Source: an uncultured Blautia sp.
GTDB taxonomy: Bacteria; Bacillota; Clostridia; Lachnospirales; Lachnospiraceae
Assembly: GCA_900540785.1 (NCBI GenBank)
Contig: UQHF01000011.1
Location: 38,735 to 102,734, forward strand
Direction of reading: 5' to 3'
DNA length: 64,000 nt
Below the pieces are notes generated by a model, which saw only the letters and a list, made by a program, of their open reading frames with translations, was not told the DNA's origin and made no database searches. How positions within the stretch are numbered: the first letter of the stretch is position 1; every line of letters starts with the position of its first letter. The translations under genes were made by a program, and so were the position numbers. Of the stretch, positions 34,629-43,292 are shown in pieces.

Positions 34629-34735
34629 TTTCCGGCATAGAATATAGTAAGAAACTCAAATTTCCAGCATTGTGGCAGCAGAGGAGCCTTTGTTCCGAGG
34701 CTTTTTCGGCTGAAAATGTTATTTTTTGATTTTTA

Positions 34736-34972
34736 GCCTACATTTTTTGGGTATGAATAGGCGGTTTTTTAAAAGATTTGAAATCCCACTTACTTATTTT
34801 TGAGTAAAATAGGGTGTTGAGCAAGATTCTCTAAATTTAGCCTATATTTTAAGAGAGAAAAATAAGTTAAAAAAGGAAATCTCAGAATTTAGCTTATTTG
34901 GATCGCAAAAAAGTAGGATTATATGAGAAAAACATAGAATCCCACCTATTGGGATCACTTAAAATGTAGGCT
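34736..34972. repeat. degenerate ~52-bp tandem array, array 2
   Basis: A TAGG/TAAG core recurs at 34758, 34810, 34863, 34914 and 34967 (spacing 51-53). A CCTA/CTTA core recurs at 34737, 34789, 34841, 34893 and 34945 (spacing 52). The unit at 34914 aligns with array 1 at 3821: both read CCACCT, then ACTTAAAAT, then TAGG. The reverse core precedes the forward core by 21 bases, so GCCTA...TAGGC can pair. The rest of 34629-34990 is AT-rich and I see no gene in it. Confidence 0.75.
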
Positions 34973-35068
34973 GGAACGAAGAAATTACGGAATTTGACTG
35001 ATATACCAAACAATGCGGGAAGTTTGAGTAAGAAAAAGTGCGGCGCAGGCATTGGGAGGGGAGTTTTT

Positions 35069-35239
35069 ATGAGACAGAAAAACAGTCGTCTGAAAAATAA
35101 ACTGACACAGCTTGGCTATGAACATGGAAGACTTGGAAGCCAGCTTGGACGTATTCGAAAATCCGCAGATGAGGTGAACCGTATGCTGGAAAATATGACG
35201 CAAAAAGAAGAAAAAGGAGAGGAAAAGAAAAAAATGTAA
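35069..35239 (+). CDS. small basic/charged hypothetical protein
   Basis: This 56-residue ORF starts at an ATG eight bases after GGGAGGGGAG. The product, beginning MRQKNSRLKNKLTQLGYEHG, is highly charged, lacks a membrane span and is probably helical throughout, with a poly-acidic/lysine tail (EEKGEEKKKM). I do not recognise a family. The strong ribosome site supports translation; the lack of neighbours in an operon and its position between a repeat array and a tRNA keep confidence low. Confidence 0.45.
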   Translation: MRQKNSRLKNKLTQLGYEHGRLGSQLGRIRKSADEVNRMLENMTQKEEKGEEKKKM

Positions 35240-35267
35240 AAAAAATTAAAAAATAATAAAAAAAGTA

Positions 35268-35297
35268 TTGACTTTTATGGCTGGTATCTGGTATTAT
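35268..35297 (+). promoter_or_regulatory. promoter of the tRNA-Lys gene
   Basis: TTGACT (35268-35273) and TATTAT (35292-35297) are 18 bases apart, about 35 bases before the tRNA. Confidence 0.65.
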
Positions 35298-35332
35298 ATC
35301 TCTTGCGTTAAGGAAATAAAACAAATGAATAC

Positions 35333-35405
35333 GCGCGATTAGCTCAGTTGGTAGAGCACCTGACTCTTAATCAGGGTGTCCAGGGTTCGAACCCCTGATC
35401 GCGCA
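35333..35405 (+). tRNA. tRNA-Lys (CTT anticodon)
   Basis: The 73-base sequence folds as a complete cloverleaf. The acceptor stem is GCGCGAT with ATCGCGC and discriminator A. The D arm holds AGCTCAGTTGGTAGAGC, the anticodon loop CTCTTAA gives CTT, and the T arm is CAGGGTTCGAACCCCTG. CCA is not encoded. Confidence 0.97.
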
Positions 35406-35411
35406 CTTGAA

Positions 35412-35460
35412 AGCACTGTTTTTGCGGACAACGTGATTGCCGCGGGGACGGTGTTTTTTT
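35412..35460 (+). terminator. terminator after tRNA-Lys
   Basis: CACTGTTTTTGCGG pairs imperfectly with CCGCGGGGACGGTG and is followed by seven Ts. Confidence 0.6.
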
Positions 35461-35520
35461 GTTTACTAGGAAAGTAGTACATTCTGTACTGACTTTCCTA
35501 GTAAACAAAAACGCTCCGCG
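35461..35520. repeat. dispersed structured repeat, divergent copy C
   Basis: GTTTACTAGGAAAGT (35461-35475) is the exact inverse of 35492-35506, with an inner AGTAC/GTACT stem, giving a 20-base-pair hairpin with one bulged base. It is followed by AAAAACGCTCCGCG-CAGGA, matching the second module of the repeats at 3513 and 46527. Like them it starts at the T-run of a terminator. Confidence 0.6.
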
Positions 35521-35630
35521 CAGGATTCTTTTTTATGGGTCAGAAAACCTCCCGTAAATTCATAATTACATACTTGTGTACAGCTTGTAATATGATAAAA
35601 TGAAAATGTAAAAAACGGGAGGAAAATAAT

Positions 35631-36377
35631 ATGATACTGTATTTTACCGGAACAGGAAACAGCACATACGTTGCAGAAAAAATTGCAGAAATGACTGCGG
35701 ACTCCCTGATTTCCATGACGGATAAGATTCGGGAGAATTCCTGTGAAAATATAAACGCTGAAAAAACTCTTGTATTTGTCACGCCGACATACGGCTGGCG
35801 AATCCCGAGAATTGTGGAAGAATGGATCATGCAGGTAACATTTCCGGAAAACTGCAGAGCGTACTTTGTAATGACCTGCGGGGACGGAATCGGAAATGCA
35901 GGCACTTATCTGGAAAAGCTTTGCAAAAAGAAAGGCTTTGAATATATGGGCTGCGCGGGAATTGTGATGCCGGAAAATTATGTGGCAATGTTTCCTGTGC
36001 CGGGAGAGGACGAGGCGCTTTCCATTGTGAGAAAAGCAGACCCGGTAATCCGGCGGGCAGCAGAGAGGATTCGTACAGGAATGCCGTTTCCGCCGGTTAA
36101 GCCCGGTCTTGTGGGAAAACTGGAAAGCGGAATCATCAATCAGGCTTTTTATAAATTTTTTGTAAAAGCAGATAAATTCTGCACAGGAGATGCCTGTAAC
36201 GGCTGCGGACGGTGTACAAGAGTCTGTCCTGCCAACAATATCCGGCTTGTAAAGGGAAAACCTGTATGGGGAAAAGAATGTACCCACTGTATGGCGTGTA
36301 TTTGCGGCTGCCCGCAGAAAGCCATTGAATATGGAAAGAAAAGTCTGGGCAAACCGAGATACCACTGTCCGCTGTAA
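35631..36377 (+). CDS. EFR1 family flavodoxin/ferredoxin protein
   Basis: The 248-residue protein joins an N-terminal flavodoxin-like domain (MILYFTGTGNSTYVAEKIAE, FMN phosphate loop TGTGNS) to a C-terminal pair of [4Fe-4S] motifs: CNGCGRCTRVCP and CTHCMACICGCP. This order defines EFR1 proteins of anaerobic Firmicutes, presumed electron carriers. GGGAGG precedes the ATG. The electron partners are unknown. A MATE transporter follows 26 bases later. Confidence 0.9.
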   Translation: MILYFTGTGNSTYVAEKIAEMTADSLISMTDKIRENSCENINAEKTLVFVTPTYGWRIPRIVEEWIMQVTFPENCRAYFVMTCGDGIGNAGTYLEKLCKKKGFEYMGCAGIVMPENYVAMFPVPGEDEALSIVRKADPVIRRAAERIRTGMPFPPVKPGLVGKLESGIINQAFYKFFVKADKFCTGDACNGCGRCTRVCPANNIRLVKGKPVWGKECTHCMACICGCPQKAIEYGKKSLGKPRYHCPL

Positions 36378-36403
36378 AACTTTTTGAGAATTGAGGGAAG
36401 AAA

Positions 36404-37759
36404 GTGAAAGAAACATCTATTGCAAAAGAAGAAAGGCTGTTCAGCTCAGAGGATTTAAGAAGGCTGATCATTCCGTTATTAATCGAGCAGTTCCTTGCTA
36501 TTTTTGTGGGACTTGCAGATTCCATTATGGTTTCGTCAGTGGGAGAGGCGGCAGTTTCCGCCGTATCTCTTATTGATACTATAATGGTGCTTCTTATTAA
36601 TATTTTTACTGCTCTGGCAACAGGAGGCGCGATTGTGGCGGGACAGGCTCTGGGCAGAAAACGTGCGGAGGAGGGCTGTGAGGCGGCAGAGCAGACGCTC
36701 CTTTTTTCCACTGTATTTTCTGTTGTGATCATGGGGCTTGTGTATGCCGGAAAATGGCTGATCCTCCACGTTGTGTTTGGAAAAATAGAGCCGGATGTTA
36801 TGGCAAACTGCAATACATACCTGATGATCGTAACTTCCTCCATTCCGTTTCTTGCCATTTACAATTCCGGCGCTGCCATGTACAGGGCAATGGGGGATTC
36901 CAAAACTCCAATGAAAATGTCGCTTGTGATGAACGGGCTGAATCTTGCAGGAAATGCCGTACTTCTGTACGGGCTTGGAATGGGTGTGGAAGGAGCTGCC
37001 ATTCCCACTGCTTTGTCACGTATGCTTGCCGGTGTGTGGATGCTTTTCTGCATGAAGGACAGCACAAAGGTTCTTCATGTGCGTACGCTTCTGGGGCTTC
37101 GCTTTAAGGGGAAAACACTCAGGAAAATTCTTCATCTGGGAATTCCCTGCAGTTTGGAAAACAGTATGTTCCAGCTTGGGAAAATCCTGGTGTTAAGTCT
37201 TGTGTCCGGTTTTGGCACAGCCTCTATTGCAGCGAATGCAGTAAGCAACAGTGTATGCTCCTTTGCGATTCTGGGCGGAATGTCAATGGGATATGCCCTT
37301 TCTTCTGTAAGCGCCCAGTGTGTTGGGGCAGGGGATTATAGGCAGGTCCGTTATTATACAAAGAAGCTCATGGGCTATTCCTACGCTTCCATGCTTGCCA
37401 TGAATCTCCTTATTGTAGCGGTGCTTTCTTTTATCATAAAGATTTATAACCTTTCACCGGAAACAGGGAAAATGGCAGAGGAAATTATACTTTACCACGC
37501 AGTCTGCTCTGTTCTTATCTGGCCGGTGGCATTTACTCTGCCAAATACGCTCCGGGCGGCGAACGATGTAGGATTCTGTATGATTATTTCGGTTGCTTCC
37601 ATGTGGATATTCAGGATCGGCATGAGTTTTGTTTTAAGTAAAAACTTCGGAATGGGAGTTTTTGGCGTATGGGTTGCCATGACAATAGACTGGGTTGTAA
37701 GAGCCATATTCTTTGCTTTTCGTTACAGAGGTACAAAATGGGAAAAAGCAAAGGTGTGA
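36404..37759 (+). CDS. MATE family efflux transporter
   Basis: This 451-residue protein has about twelve membrane helices in two six-helix halves and MATE signatures such as PLLIEQFLAIFVGLADSIMV near the start, ATGGAIVAGQALGRKR and GMGVEGAAIPTALSRMLA. MATE proteins export cationic compounds in exchange for Na+ or H+. The GTG at 36404 (GTGAAAGAAAC) follows GAGGGAAG. It probably shares a transcript with the EFR1 gene. The substrate is not deducible. Confidence 0.92.
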   Translation: MKETSIAKEERLFSSEDLRRLIIPLLIEQFLAIFVGLADSIMVSSVGEAAVSAVSLIDTIMVLLINIFTALATGGAIVAGQALGRKRAEEGCEAAEQTLLFSTVFSVVIMGLVYAGKWLILHVVFGKIEPDVMANCNTYLMIVTSSIPFLAIYNSGAAMYRAMGDSKTPMKMSLVMNGLNLAGNAVLLYGLGMGVEGAAIPTALSRMLAGVWMLFCMKDSTKVLHVRTLLGLRFKGKTLRKILHLGIPCSLENSMFQLGKILVLSLVSGFGTASIAANAVSNSVCSFAILGGMSMGYALSSVSAQCVGAGDYRQVRYYTKKLMGYSYASMLAMNLLIVAVLSFIIKIYNLSPETGKMAEEIILYHAVCSVLIWPVAFTLPNTLRAANDVGFCMIISVASMWIFRIGMSFVLSKNFGMGVFGVWVAMTIDWVVRAIFFAFRYRGTKWEKAKV

Positions 37760-37777
37760 ATTTGTAAAAAATAACCG

Positions 37778-37806
37778 TTGTAAAAATTGCGTTCCTCTAT
37801 TATAAT
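37778..37806 (+). promoter_or_regulatory. promoter of guaA
   Basis: TTGTAA (37778-37783) and a perfect TATAAT (37801-37806) are 17 bases apart, 30 bases before the guaA start. There is too little room for a purine riboswitch. Confidence 0.65.
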
Positions 37807-37835
37807 GAAGAACAACAATTTTAAGGAGGAAGAGA

Positions 37836-39380
37836 ATGAGAAGAGAAACAGTCGTTGTTTTAGACTTCGGCGGACAGTACAATCAGCTGATTGCGCGCCG
37901 TGTCCGTGAATGTAACGTATATTGTGAAATTTATTCTTATAAAACAGATATAGAAAAGATTAAAGAAATCAATCCAAAGGGAATTATTTTTACAGGAGGA
38001 CCCAACAGCTGCTACGAGCCGGGTGCGCCTTCTTATACAAAAGAAATTTTTGAGCTTGGTATTCCGGTACTTGGAATCTGCTACGGTTCCCAGCTTATGA
38101 TGCACCTGCTCGGAGGCAAAGTAGAAAAGGCTCCGGTACGTGAATATGGAAAAATTGAAGTCAATGTAGACAACGGTTCCAAACTGTTTTCAGATGTTTC
38201 TCCTAAAACAATCTGCTGGATGAGCCATAACGACTACATTTCCAAAGCTGCTCCGGGATTTGCCATCAGCGCATGGACAGAAGACTGTCCTGTTGCAGCG
38301 GTGGAAAATGCAGAGAAGAAGCTGTACGCAGTGCAGTTCCACCCGGAAGTGCTCCATACACAGGAAGGTACAAAGATGCTTTCCAACTTCGTGTACAAAG
38401 TATGCGGCTGTGCCGGAGACTGGAAAATGGACTCTTTTGTGGAAGAATCCATCAAATCTATTCGTGAAAAAGTAGGAGACGGAAAAGTTCTCTGCGCCCT
38501 TTCCGGCGGTGTGGATTCTTCTGTCGCGGCTGTGCTTCTTTCAAAAGCAGTTGGAAATCAGCTTACCTGCGTGTTTGTAGACCACGGTCTTCTCCGTAAA
38601 AACGAGGGAGATGAGGTAGAGGCTGTTTTCGGATCGGAAGGACATTATAATCTTAACTTTATCCGTGTGAATGCACAGGAACGCTTCTATGAGAAGCTGA
38701 AAGGTGTGGAGGAGCCGGAAGCGAAACGTAAGATTATCGGCGAGGAGTTTATCCGCGTTTTTGAGGAAGAGGCAAAGAAAATCGGAGCAGTGGATTTCCT
38801 TGTTCAGGGAACCATTTACCCGGACGTGGTAGAGAGCGGCGTAGGCGGTGAGTCTACAGTGATCAAGTCTCACCACAATGTAGGAGGACTTCCGGATTTC
38901 GTAGATTTCAAAGAAATCATTGAGCCGCTCCGCGATCTTTTCAAAGATGAGGTGCGAAAAGCAGGCCTTGAGCTCGGTATTCCGGAGTATCTCGTATTCC
39001 GCCAGCCATTCCCGGGTCCCGGACTTGGAATCCGTATTATCGGCGAAGTGACTGCAGAGAAGGTGCAGATGGTTCAGGAAGCAGACGCGATCTGGAGAGA
39101 GGAGATTGCAAAGGCTGGCTGGGATAAAAAAGTAAACCAGTATTTTGCAGCTCTTACAAATATGCGCTCCGTAGGTGTTATGGGTGATGAGAGAACATAC
39201 GACTATGCAGTTGCCCTTCGCGCTGTCACAACAACTGACTTTATGACAGCCGAGAGCGCGGAAATTCCGTGGGAAATCATCGGAAAGACAACAAGCAGGA
39301 TCGTAAACGAGGTAAAACACGTAAACAGAGTGCTTTACGACTGCACAGGAAAACCTCCGGCGACAATAGAGATGGAGTAA
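37836..39380 (+). CDS. guaA: GMP synthase (glutamine-hydrolysing)
   Basis: GuaA makes GMP from XMP, ATP and glutamine. The 514 residues have a full class I glutaminase domain, with the nucleophile in LGICYGSQLM (about residue 86) and the His-Glu pair in AVQFHPEV, then an ATP-pyrophosphatase domain with ALSGGVDSSV and a dimerisation domain ending in KPPATIEME. This is the intact copy; a second, glutaminase-dead copy lies at 62659-63951. AAGGAGG precedes the ATG. Confidence 0.97.
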   Translation: MRRETVVVLDFGGQYNQLIARRVRECNVYCEIYSYKTDIEKIKEINPKGIIFTGGPNSCYEPGAPSYTKEIFELGIPVLGICYGSQLMMHLLGGKVEKAPVREYGKIEVNVDNGSKLFSDVSPKTICWMSHNDYISKAAPGFAISAWTEDCPVAAVENAEKKLYAVQFHPEVLHTQEGTKMLSNFVYKVCGCAGDWKMDSFVEESIKSIREKVGDGKVLCALSGGVDSSVAAVLLSKAVGNQLTCVFVDHGLLRKNEGDEVEAVFGSEGHYNLNFIRVNAQERFYEKLKGVEEPEAKRKIIGEEFIRVFEEEAKKIGAVDFLVQGTIYPDVVESGVGGESTVIKSHHNVGGLPDFVDFKEIIEPLRDLFKDEVRKAGLELGIPEYLVFRQPFPGPGLGIRIIGEVTAEKVQMVQEADAIWREEIAKAGWDKKVNQYFAALTNMRSVGVMGDERTYDYAVALRAVTTTDFMTAESAEIPWEIIGKTTSRIVNEVKHVNRVLYDCTGKPPATIEME

Positions 39381-39391
39381 AGTAAAACAAC

Positions 39392-39431
39392 AAAACCTTG
39401 TTTGGGGTTCAGACCTTGAACAGGGTTTTTT
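39392..39431 (+). terminator. terminator of guaA
   Basis: AAAACCTTGTT pairs with GAACAGGGTTTT, followed by a T-run. Confidence 0.75.
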
Positions 39432-39651
39432 GTTTATAAAAAGAATGACACCAAATATAAAATTTTAGGATATAAAATTTTAATGAAAATATTTATTGAA
39501 CCTGCCTGATAAATATAGTAAGGTGTAATTAAAGAAGAGCATACTGGACAGTGATTCATAAATAACTTTTTCTTTTCTGCATAAGATAAGGTATGCGGGA
39601 AAATAGTAGCTTATTATGAAAAATAGGAAGATGTATAAGGAGGACAAAGAC

Positions 39652-39801
39652 ATGGCTGTATTTTCAAAACCGGCAAATTTTTCTTTTCAGGTAACAAAAT
39701 CTAAGGCAGATGAGTTTATAAAAAAAGATACCAGAGTAGCCTTTAATAAAACAATGGAAAAATTTAAAAGGCATGGAGGGAAAACAGATACTGTTAAATG
39801 A
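39652..39801 (+). CDS. small antitoxin-like protein
   Basis: The 49-residue product reads MAVFSKPANFSFQVTKSKAD then a basic tail. It follows AAGGAGG and overlaps the next gene by four bases (ATGA), the layout of antitoxin/GNAT-toxin pairs in Lachnospiraceae. I infer an antitoxin from position and size. An in-frame ATG at 39616 is possible but lacks the ribosome site. Confidence 0.6.
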   Translation: MAVFSKPANFSFQVTKSKADEFIKKDTRVAFNKTMEKFKRHGGKTDTVK

Positions 39802-40234
39802 AATATTCGAAATATGTATATGGCAGAGAGATAGTATATTCTGTTGATAAGCTAACGGAACAAAATCATCATTATACAGCGAATTTTGACTGTGGAAATG
39901 ATGAAATTAATAGCTATCTTCAAAATAAGGCATTGTCAGATGATTCGGGCATTACGTATTTAATTATTGATAACAGAGATTCAGTTGCTATCGGTTATTG
40001 TACTATGTGTTGTTCTGGAATAACTCACAAATATCAGAACAACATAAGAACATAAGAACTCTTCCGGCTATTGCGATGAATGTTATTGCCGCAAAATATA
40101 TAGTTCTTTATTCTGTTAAAGATGCAGTAAAGTTTTATACACGATTAGGATTTGAAGATTTTACTGAATTTTTTGAGCCGGACGATTATAGATATATTGA
40201 CGGGTGTAAACCAATGTACATAGAAATTCCCTGA
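39798..40234 (+). pseudogene. GNAT acetyltransferase toxin, internally deleted
   Basis: The 5' part encodes an N-terminal GNAT segment (ANFDCGNDEINSYLQNKAL, then TYLIIDN and GYCTMCCSGI) and runs to a stop at 40053-40055. A second frame from about 40044 to 40234 supplies the family's C-terminus (AVKFYTRLGFEDFTEFF, then GCKPMYIEI). The middle, with the acetyl-CoA pyrophosphate loop, is missing, so the toxin should be inactive. AT-rich codon use differs from guaA. Confidence 0.72.
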
Positions 40235-40285
40235 TTGTCAGTCAACCAGTTTTATGTTATACTACAATAAATTCTGAGAAAAGGA

Positions 40286-40375
40286 GGGCGCACAAATGGG
40301 CTGGAAAACACCATATTTAATGATTCAAAAAGGTGCGGATTTTGGTGTTCAGGCTATAAGTGCGCCCATTTTTAG
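40286..40375 (+). other. GGGCGCAC / GTGCGCCC inverted repeat
   Basis: GGGCGCAC (40286-40293) and GTGCGCCC (40360-40367) are exact inverses, followed by ATTTTT. The intervening sequence carries AAATGGGC... so the ribosome site and start of a 34-residue ORF are inside the left arm. Confidence 0.45.
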
Positions 40376-40400
40376 AAGTATTTGTCTGAAAACTTATTGA
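40296..40400 (+). CDS. possible 34-residue peptide
   Basis: An ATG seven bases after AGGAGGGCG opens a 34-codon frame (MGWKTPYLMIQKGADFGVQA... ending CLKTY). The ribosome site is good but lies in the arm of an inverted repeat. I do not recognise it; it may be a remnant of a larger gene. Confidence 0.3.
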   Translation: MGWKTPYLMIQKGADFGVQAISAPIFRSICLKTY

Positions 40401-40470
40401 GTTTTGTCATTTTTCAATTCTAAATCTGGGCATCATTCTACAAAATAAATCAGGAAAAGAGTGGTGCAAA

Positions 40471-41667
40471 ATGAATATCAAAAAACAACTTCGCAATTTA
40501 TACCTTTATGAAATTATAAGTGGATTTCAAATTGTAGACGCAGTATGGGTTTTATTTCTTCTGCAGAGAGGATTTTCCCTTGCCCAGGTGGGCGTGGCAG
40601 AAGGCTTTTTCCATGTGGTAAGTATGTGCTGTGAAATTCCAAGCGGTATGCTGTCAGACATGATGGGGCGGCGGAAAACTCTGATTTTATCGGGGATTAT
40701 TTCGGCAGCGGGCTCATTCTGTATGATTGCTACAGATTGCTTCGGGATGATTTTAATCGCTATGGGGCTGAATGCTTTCAGTTATAATCTTGTGTCAGGA
40801 ACACGGGAAGCGCTTACATACGACAGCCTTCTGGAAGGCGGTCAGGAAGAGAGGTACTTAACGGTTTCTTCCACACAGGAAAATATTTATCTGGGGATTT
40901 TTGCAATGACAAATCTGCTTAGTGTAGTAACGGTTGCTCTTGGGTATCGTAAAGCGTATTTTATTTCTATAGTGCAGGGGATTTTAAGTTCTTTTGTGGC
41001 TATGCGCCTTTCAGAAGTAAATGTGGGAAGGGAAAATAAGAAAGAAAAGCTGACATGTGCAGACATAAGAAGAGAACTCATATTGTATACAGGGCAGAGT
41101 CTGGAATTTCTGAAAAACAATCCGTCTGTCTGCAGACGTATGATGTTTGGCGGTATTGTGGCAGCCGGGTGTTACGTAGTAAATATGATGATGCAGGAAC
41201 ATCTTGTAGCCTGCGGGCTGAAAGCCGGCTGGATTGGCATTCCGCTTTTGTGTATTTCCCTTTTCAGCATGGCAGGGGCAGCTCTTGCGGGGAAAACCGA
41301 GCCGGTGCAATTAAAGAAATTAATGTTTATGGGAAGTCTGGCAGCAGGTGTTTTTATAGCAGTAAGCAGCAGTCAGGCGATAGTTGTTTCCGTATTTGCG
41401 GCAGGTATGGCACACGGGGCGGAGGAAGCGTTGATGCTTCGGGTAGAAAGTGAAAATCAGAGGGTGTTTTCCAGTGAAATACGTGCTACAATGGTATCAG
41501 TAAGCAGCATGATGTACAGTATTTTTATGGTCATTTTAAGTCCGCTTACCGGGTGGGCAGTAGAAAAATGGTCAATAGAAACAGCCTTTGCAGGTCTTGG
41601 GATTCTTGTTGCAGGTGTGGGAATGGTTTTGAGCATGTGTAATCACAACAAAAGGCATGAACTGTAA
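40471..41667 (+). CDS. MFS transporter
   Basis: The 398-residue protein has about twelve membrane helices and the loop 2-3 signature SGMLSDMMGRRKTL typical of the major facilitator superfamily. It resembles single-component drug or metabolite exporters of Firmicutes. The ribosome site (GGAAAAGAG) is modest. It stands alone in the accessory island between the broken toxin gene and gene debris. The substrate is unknown. Confidence 0.85.
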   Translation: MNIKKQLRNLYLYEIISGFQIVDAVWVLFLLQRGFSLAQVGVAEGFFHVVSMCCEIPSGMLSDMMGRRKTLILSGIISAAGSFCMIATDCFGMILIAMGLNAFSYNLVSGTREALTYDSLLEGGQEERYLTVSSTQENIYLGIFAMTNLLSVVTVALGYRKAYFISIVQGILSSFVAMRLSEVNVGRENKKEKLTCADIRRELILYTGQSLEFLKNNPSVCRRMMFGGIVAAGCYVVNMMMQEHLVACGLKAGWIGIPLLCISLFSMAGAALAGKTEPVQLKKLMFMGSLAAGVFIAVSSSQAIVVSVFAAGMAHGAEEALMLRVESENQRVFSSEIRATMVSVSSMMYSIFMVILSPLTGWAVEKWSIETAFAGLGILVAGVGMVLSMCNHNKRHEL

Positions 41668-41704
41668 CAGGTTATGTGAAACTGGGAAAAATCCTTGTTA
41701 AAAA

Positions 41705-41896
41705 GGAGGCTGTTTACGAAACGAAAGAAACCAGTTCTTATTTGATTCCGTATAATCAGTGCAATTTTTATTGTGCTTTTTGATTAGGAATCCACGGGCT
41801 ACTTTTAATGAAAAAGATAACTGGGAGGAGCTTTCTTCTCTTATGAGTAAAAATTACTGTGTAAGCGGAAAACGTGACGAAATCTTTGGTCTTTAA
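41705..41896 (+). pseudogene. gene debris, two short broken frames
   Basis: One frame reads KEAVYETKETSSYLIPYNQC then NFYCAF and stops at 41785. A neighbouring frame (from 41756) reads FLIRNPRATFNEKDNWEELSS and on to KRDEIFGL, ending at 41896. They could be joined parts of one decayed gene. The family is not recognised. Apart from this, 41668-42056 holds no gene that I can see. Confidence 0.3.
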
Positions 41897-42056
41897 AGGA
41901 GAATACACTGGACTCTGTTTATATGGAAAATGTAAGGTTGTGGGAAGAAAGCTTCTTGTAAAAAAATCATACAATAACTGGAGTGTTATGTTATAATAAG
42001 ACCAAAAGAAGTGAAAAATATGAAATATCTTTGTGAATAAATGAGAAGGAGTACAC

Positions 42057-43292
42057 ATGGGAAAAATTGAGGGAATAAAAATTCAGAATTATGGTGTGCT
42101 GAGAGATGTTACATTAGGTAAAACAAGAACAAAGCAAAGTGAGCGTTCACTGGGAAATCTCGTAGCGATTATTGGTCCAAGTGGTAACGGAAAGAGTACA
42201 GTAGCAGATGCGTTGGGGTTTATAGCAGACTGCCTTGAAATGGGGGTAGAATCTGCTTGTGATGCAAATAACAGAGGAGGATTTGAAAAATTAATTTCTC
42301 AGGGTGCTACTGAACCGATTGCATTTGAATTATATTATAGAGAATCCAGTAATACAAGGCCCATCACATATGAATTGGAGATTGACTTAGATAAAACAGG
42401 ACGTCCATATGTGAAAAAAGAGAGATTACGTCAACGTATAAAATCGTATGGCTGGCCAAGGTCTTTTATGTATTTACAGGAGGGTGTTGGGTATGCATTT
42501 GAAGGTAATGATGATAGTGGACAGGATGACGATGGAAATGTTACTGGAAAAAAGGTAGAAGTACAGTTGTCAGATATTCGTAGACCTGGAATTGTAACAT
42601 TGGGTGCAATGAAGCAATATAATCGTATTGAAAAGTTTCTTAACTTCATAAAAAGTTGGTATTTATGTTATTTTTCTCCAGATGCCGCAAGAAAAATACA
42701 GACAGCGGCCCCTCAGGCTTATTTAGACAGAATTGGAAGTAATATTAATAATGTAGCTCAGTATATGTACAGAGAAAATAGAAAAGAGTTTGAAAAAGTT
42801 TTATTGGAAATTCAGTCAAAACTTCCAGGAATAGAAAAAATAGAACCACAGAAATTTGAAAATGGGCAGATGATGCTCCGATTTTATGAAACTGGATTTG
42901 ATAAGCCCTTTTATTCTCAGAGAATGTCTGACGGGACATTAAAACTTTTTGCGTATTATTTATTGCTTCATGAAAAAAATCCCCGTCAATTAGTATTTAT
43001 AGAAGAACCGGAAAACGGTTTGTATCATCATTATCTTGGTGATCTGGCAGAGGAAATGAAAAAAGATGTAGGAACCGGATTTTCTAAACAATTGTTTGTT
43101 ACAACTCACAGCCCATTTTTTGTAAATGCATTGGGACCGGATGATGTATGGGTACTAACAAAAGAAAATGGCTATTCTACAGCGAAAAGAGCTTCGGAAT
43201 TTGCCTTTGTAAAAGAATTAGCAGAGGAAGGCGTAGCTGTTGGCGACATGTGGTACAGTAAATATTTCGAAGGAGAAGGTACGGAGGTATAG
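42057..43292 (+). CDS. AAA/ABC-type ATPase of a predicted defence module
   Basis: The 411-residue protein is an SMC/OLD-like ATPase (AAA_15/AAA_21 class). Walker A is IIGPSGNGKST (about residues 38-48), the ABC-type signature region is RMSDGTLKLFAYYLLL, Walker B is LVFIEEPENGL (about 313-322) and the switch histidine is in FVTTHSPFFVNAL. No Toprim domain is fused. The next gene, one base-pair beyond its stop, encodes a DUF4276 protein, so the pair resembles a split OLD or PARIS-type system. AAGGAG precedes the ATG. Codon use is AT-rich relative to flanking housekeeping genes, which suggests transfer. Confidence 0.85.
   Translation: MGKIEGIKIQNYGVLRDVTLGKTRTKQSERSLGNLVAIIGPSGNGKSTVADALGFIADCLEMGVESACDANNRGGFEKLISQGATEPIAFELYYRESSNTRPITYELEIDLDKTGRPYVKKERLRQRIKSYGWPRSFMYLQEGVGYAFEGNDDSGQDDDGNVTGKKVEVQLSDIRRPGIVTLGAMKQYNRIEKFLNFIKSWYLCYFSPDAARKIQTAAPQAYLDRIGSNINNVAQYMYRENRKEFEKVLLEIQSKLPGIEKIEPQKFENGQMMLRFYETGFDKPFYSQRMSDGTLKLFAYYLLLHEKNPRQLVFIEEPENGLYHHYLGDLAEEMKKDVGTGFSKQLFVTTHSPFFVNALGPDDVWVLTKENGYSTAKRASEFAFVKELAEEGVAVGDMWYSKYFEGEGTEV

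Noticed and set aside
41756..41896. Functional small gene
   Set aside because: No start codon with a ribosome site in the frame; it reads as debris.
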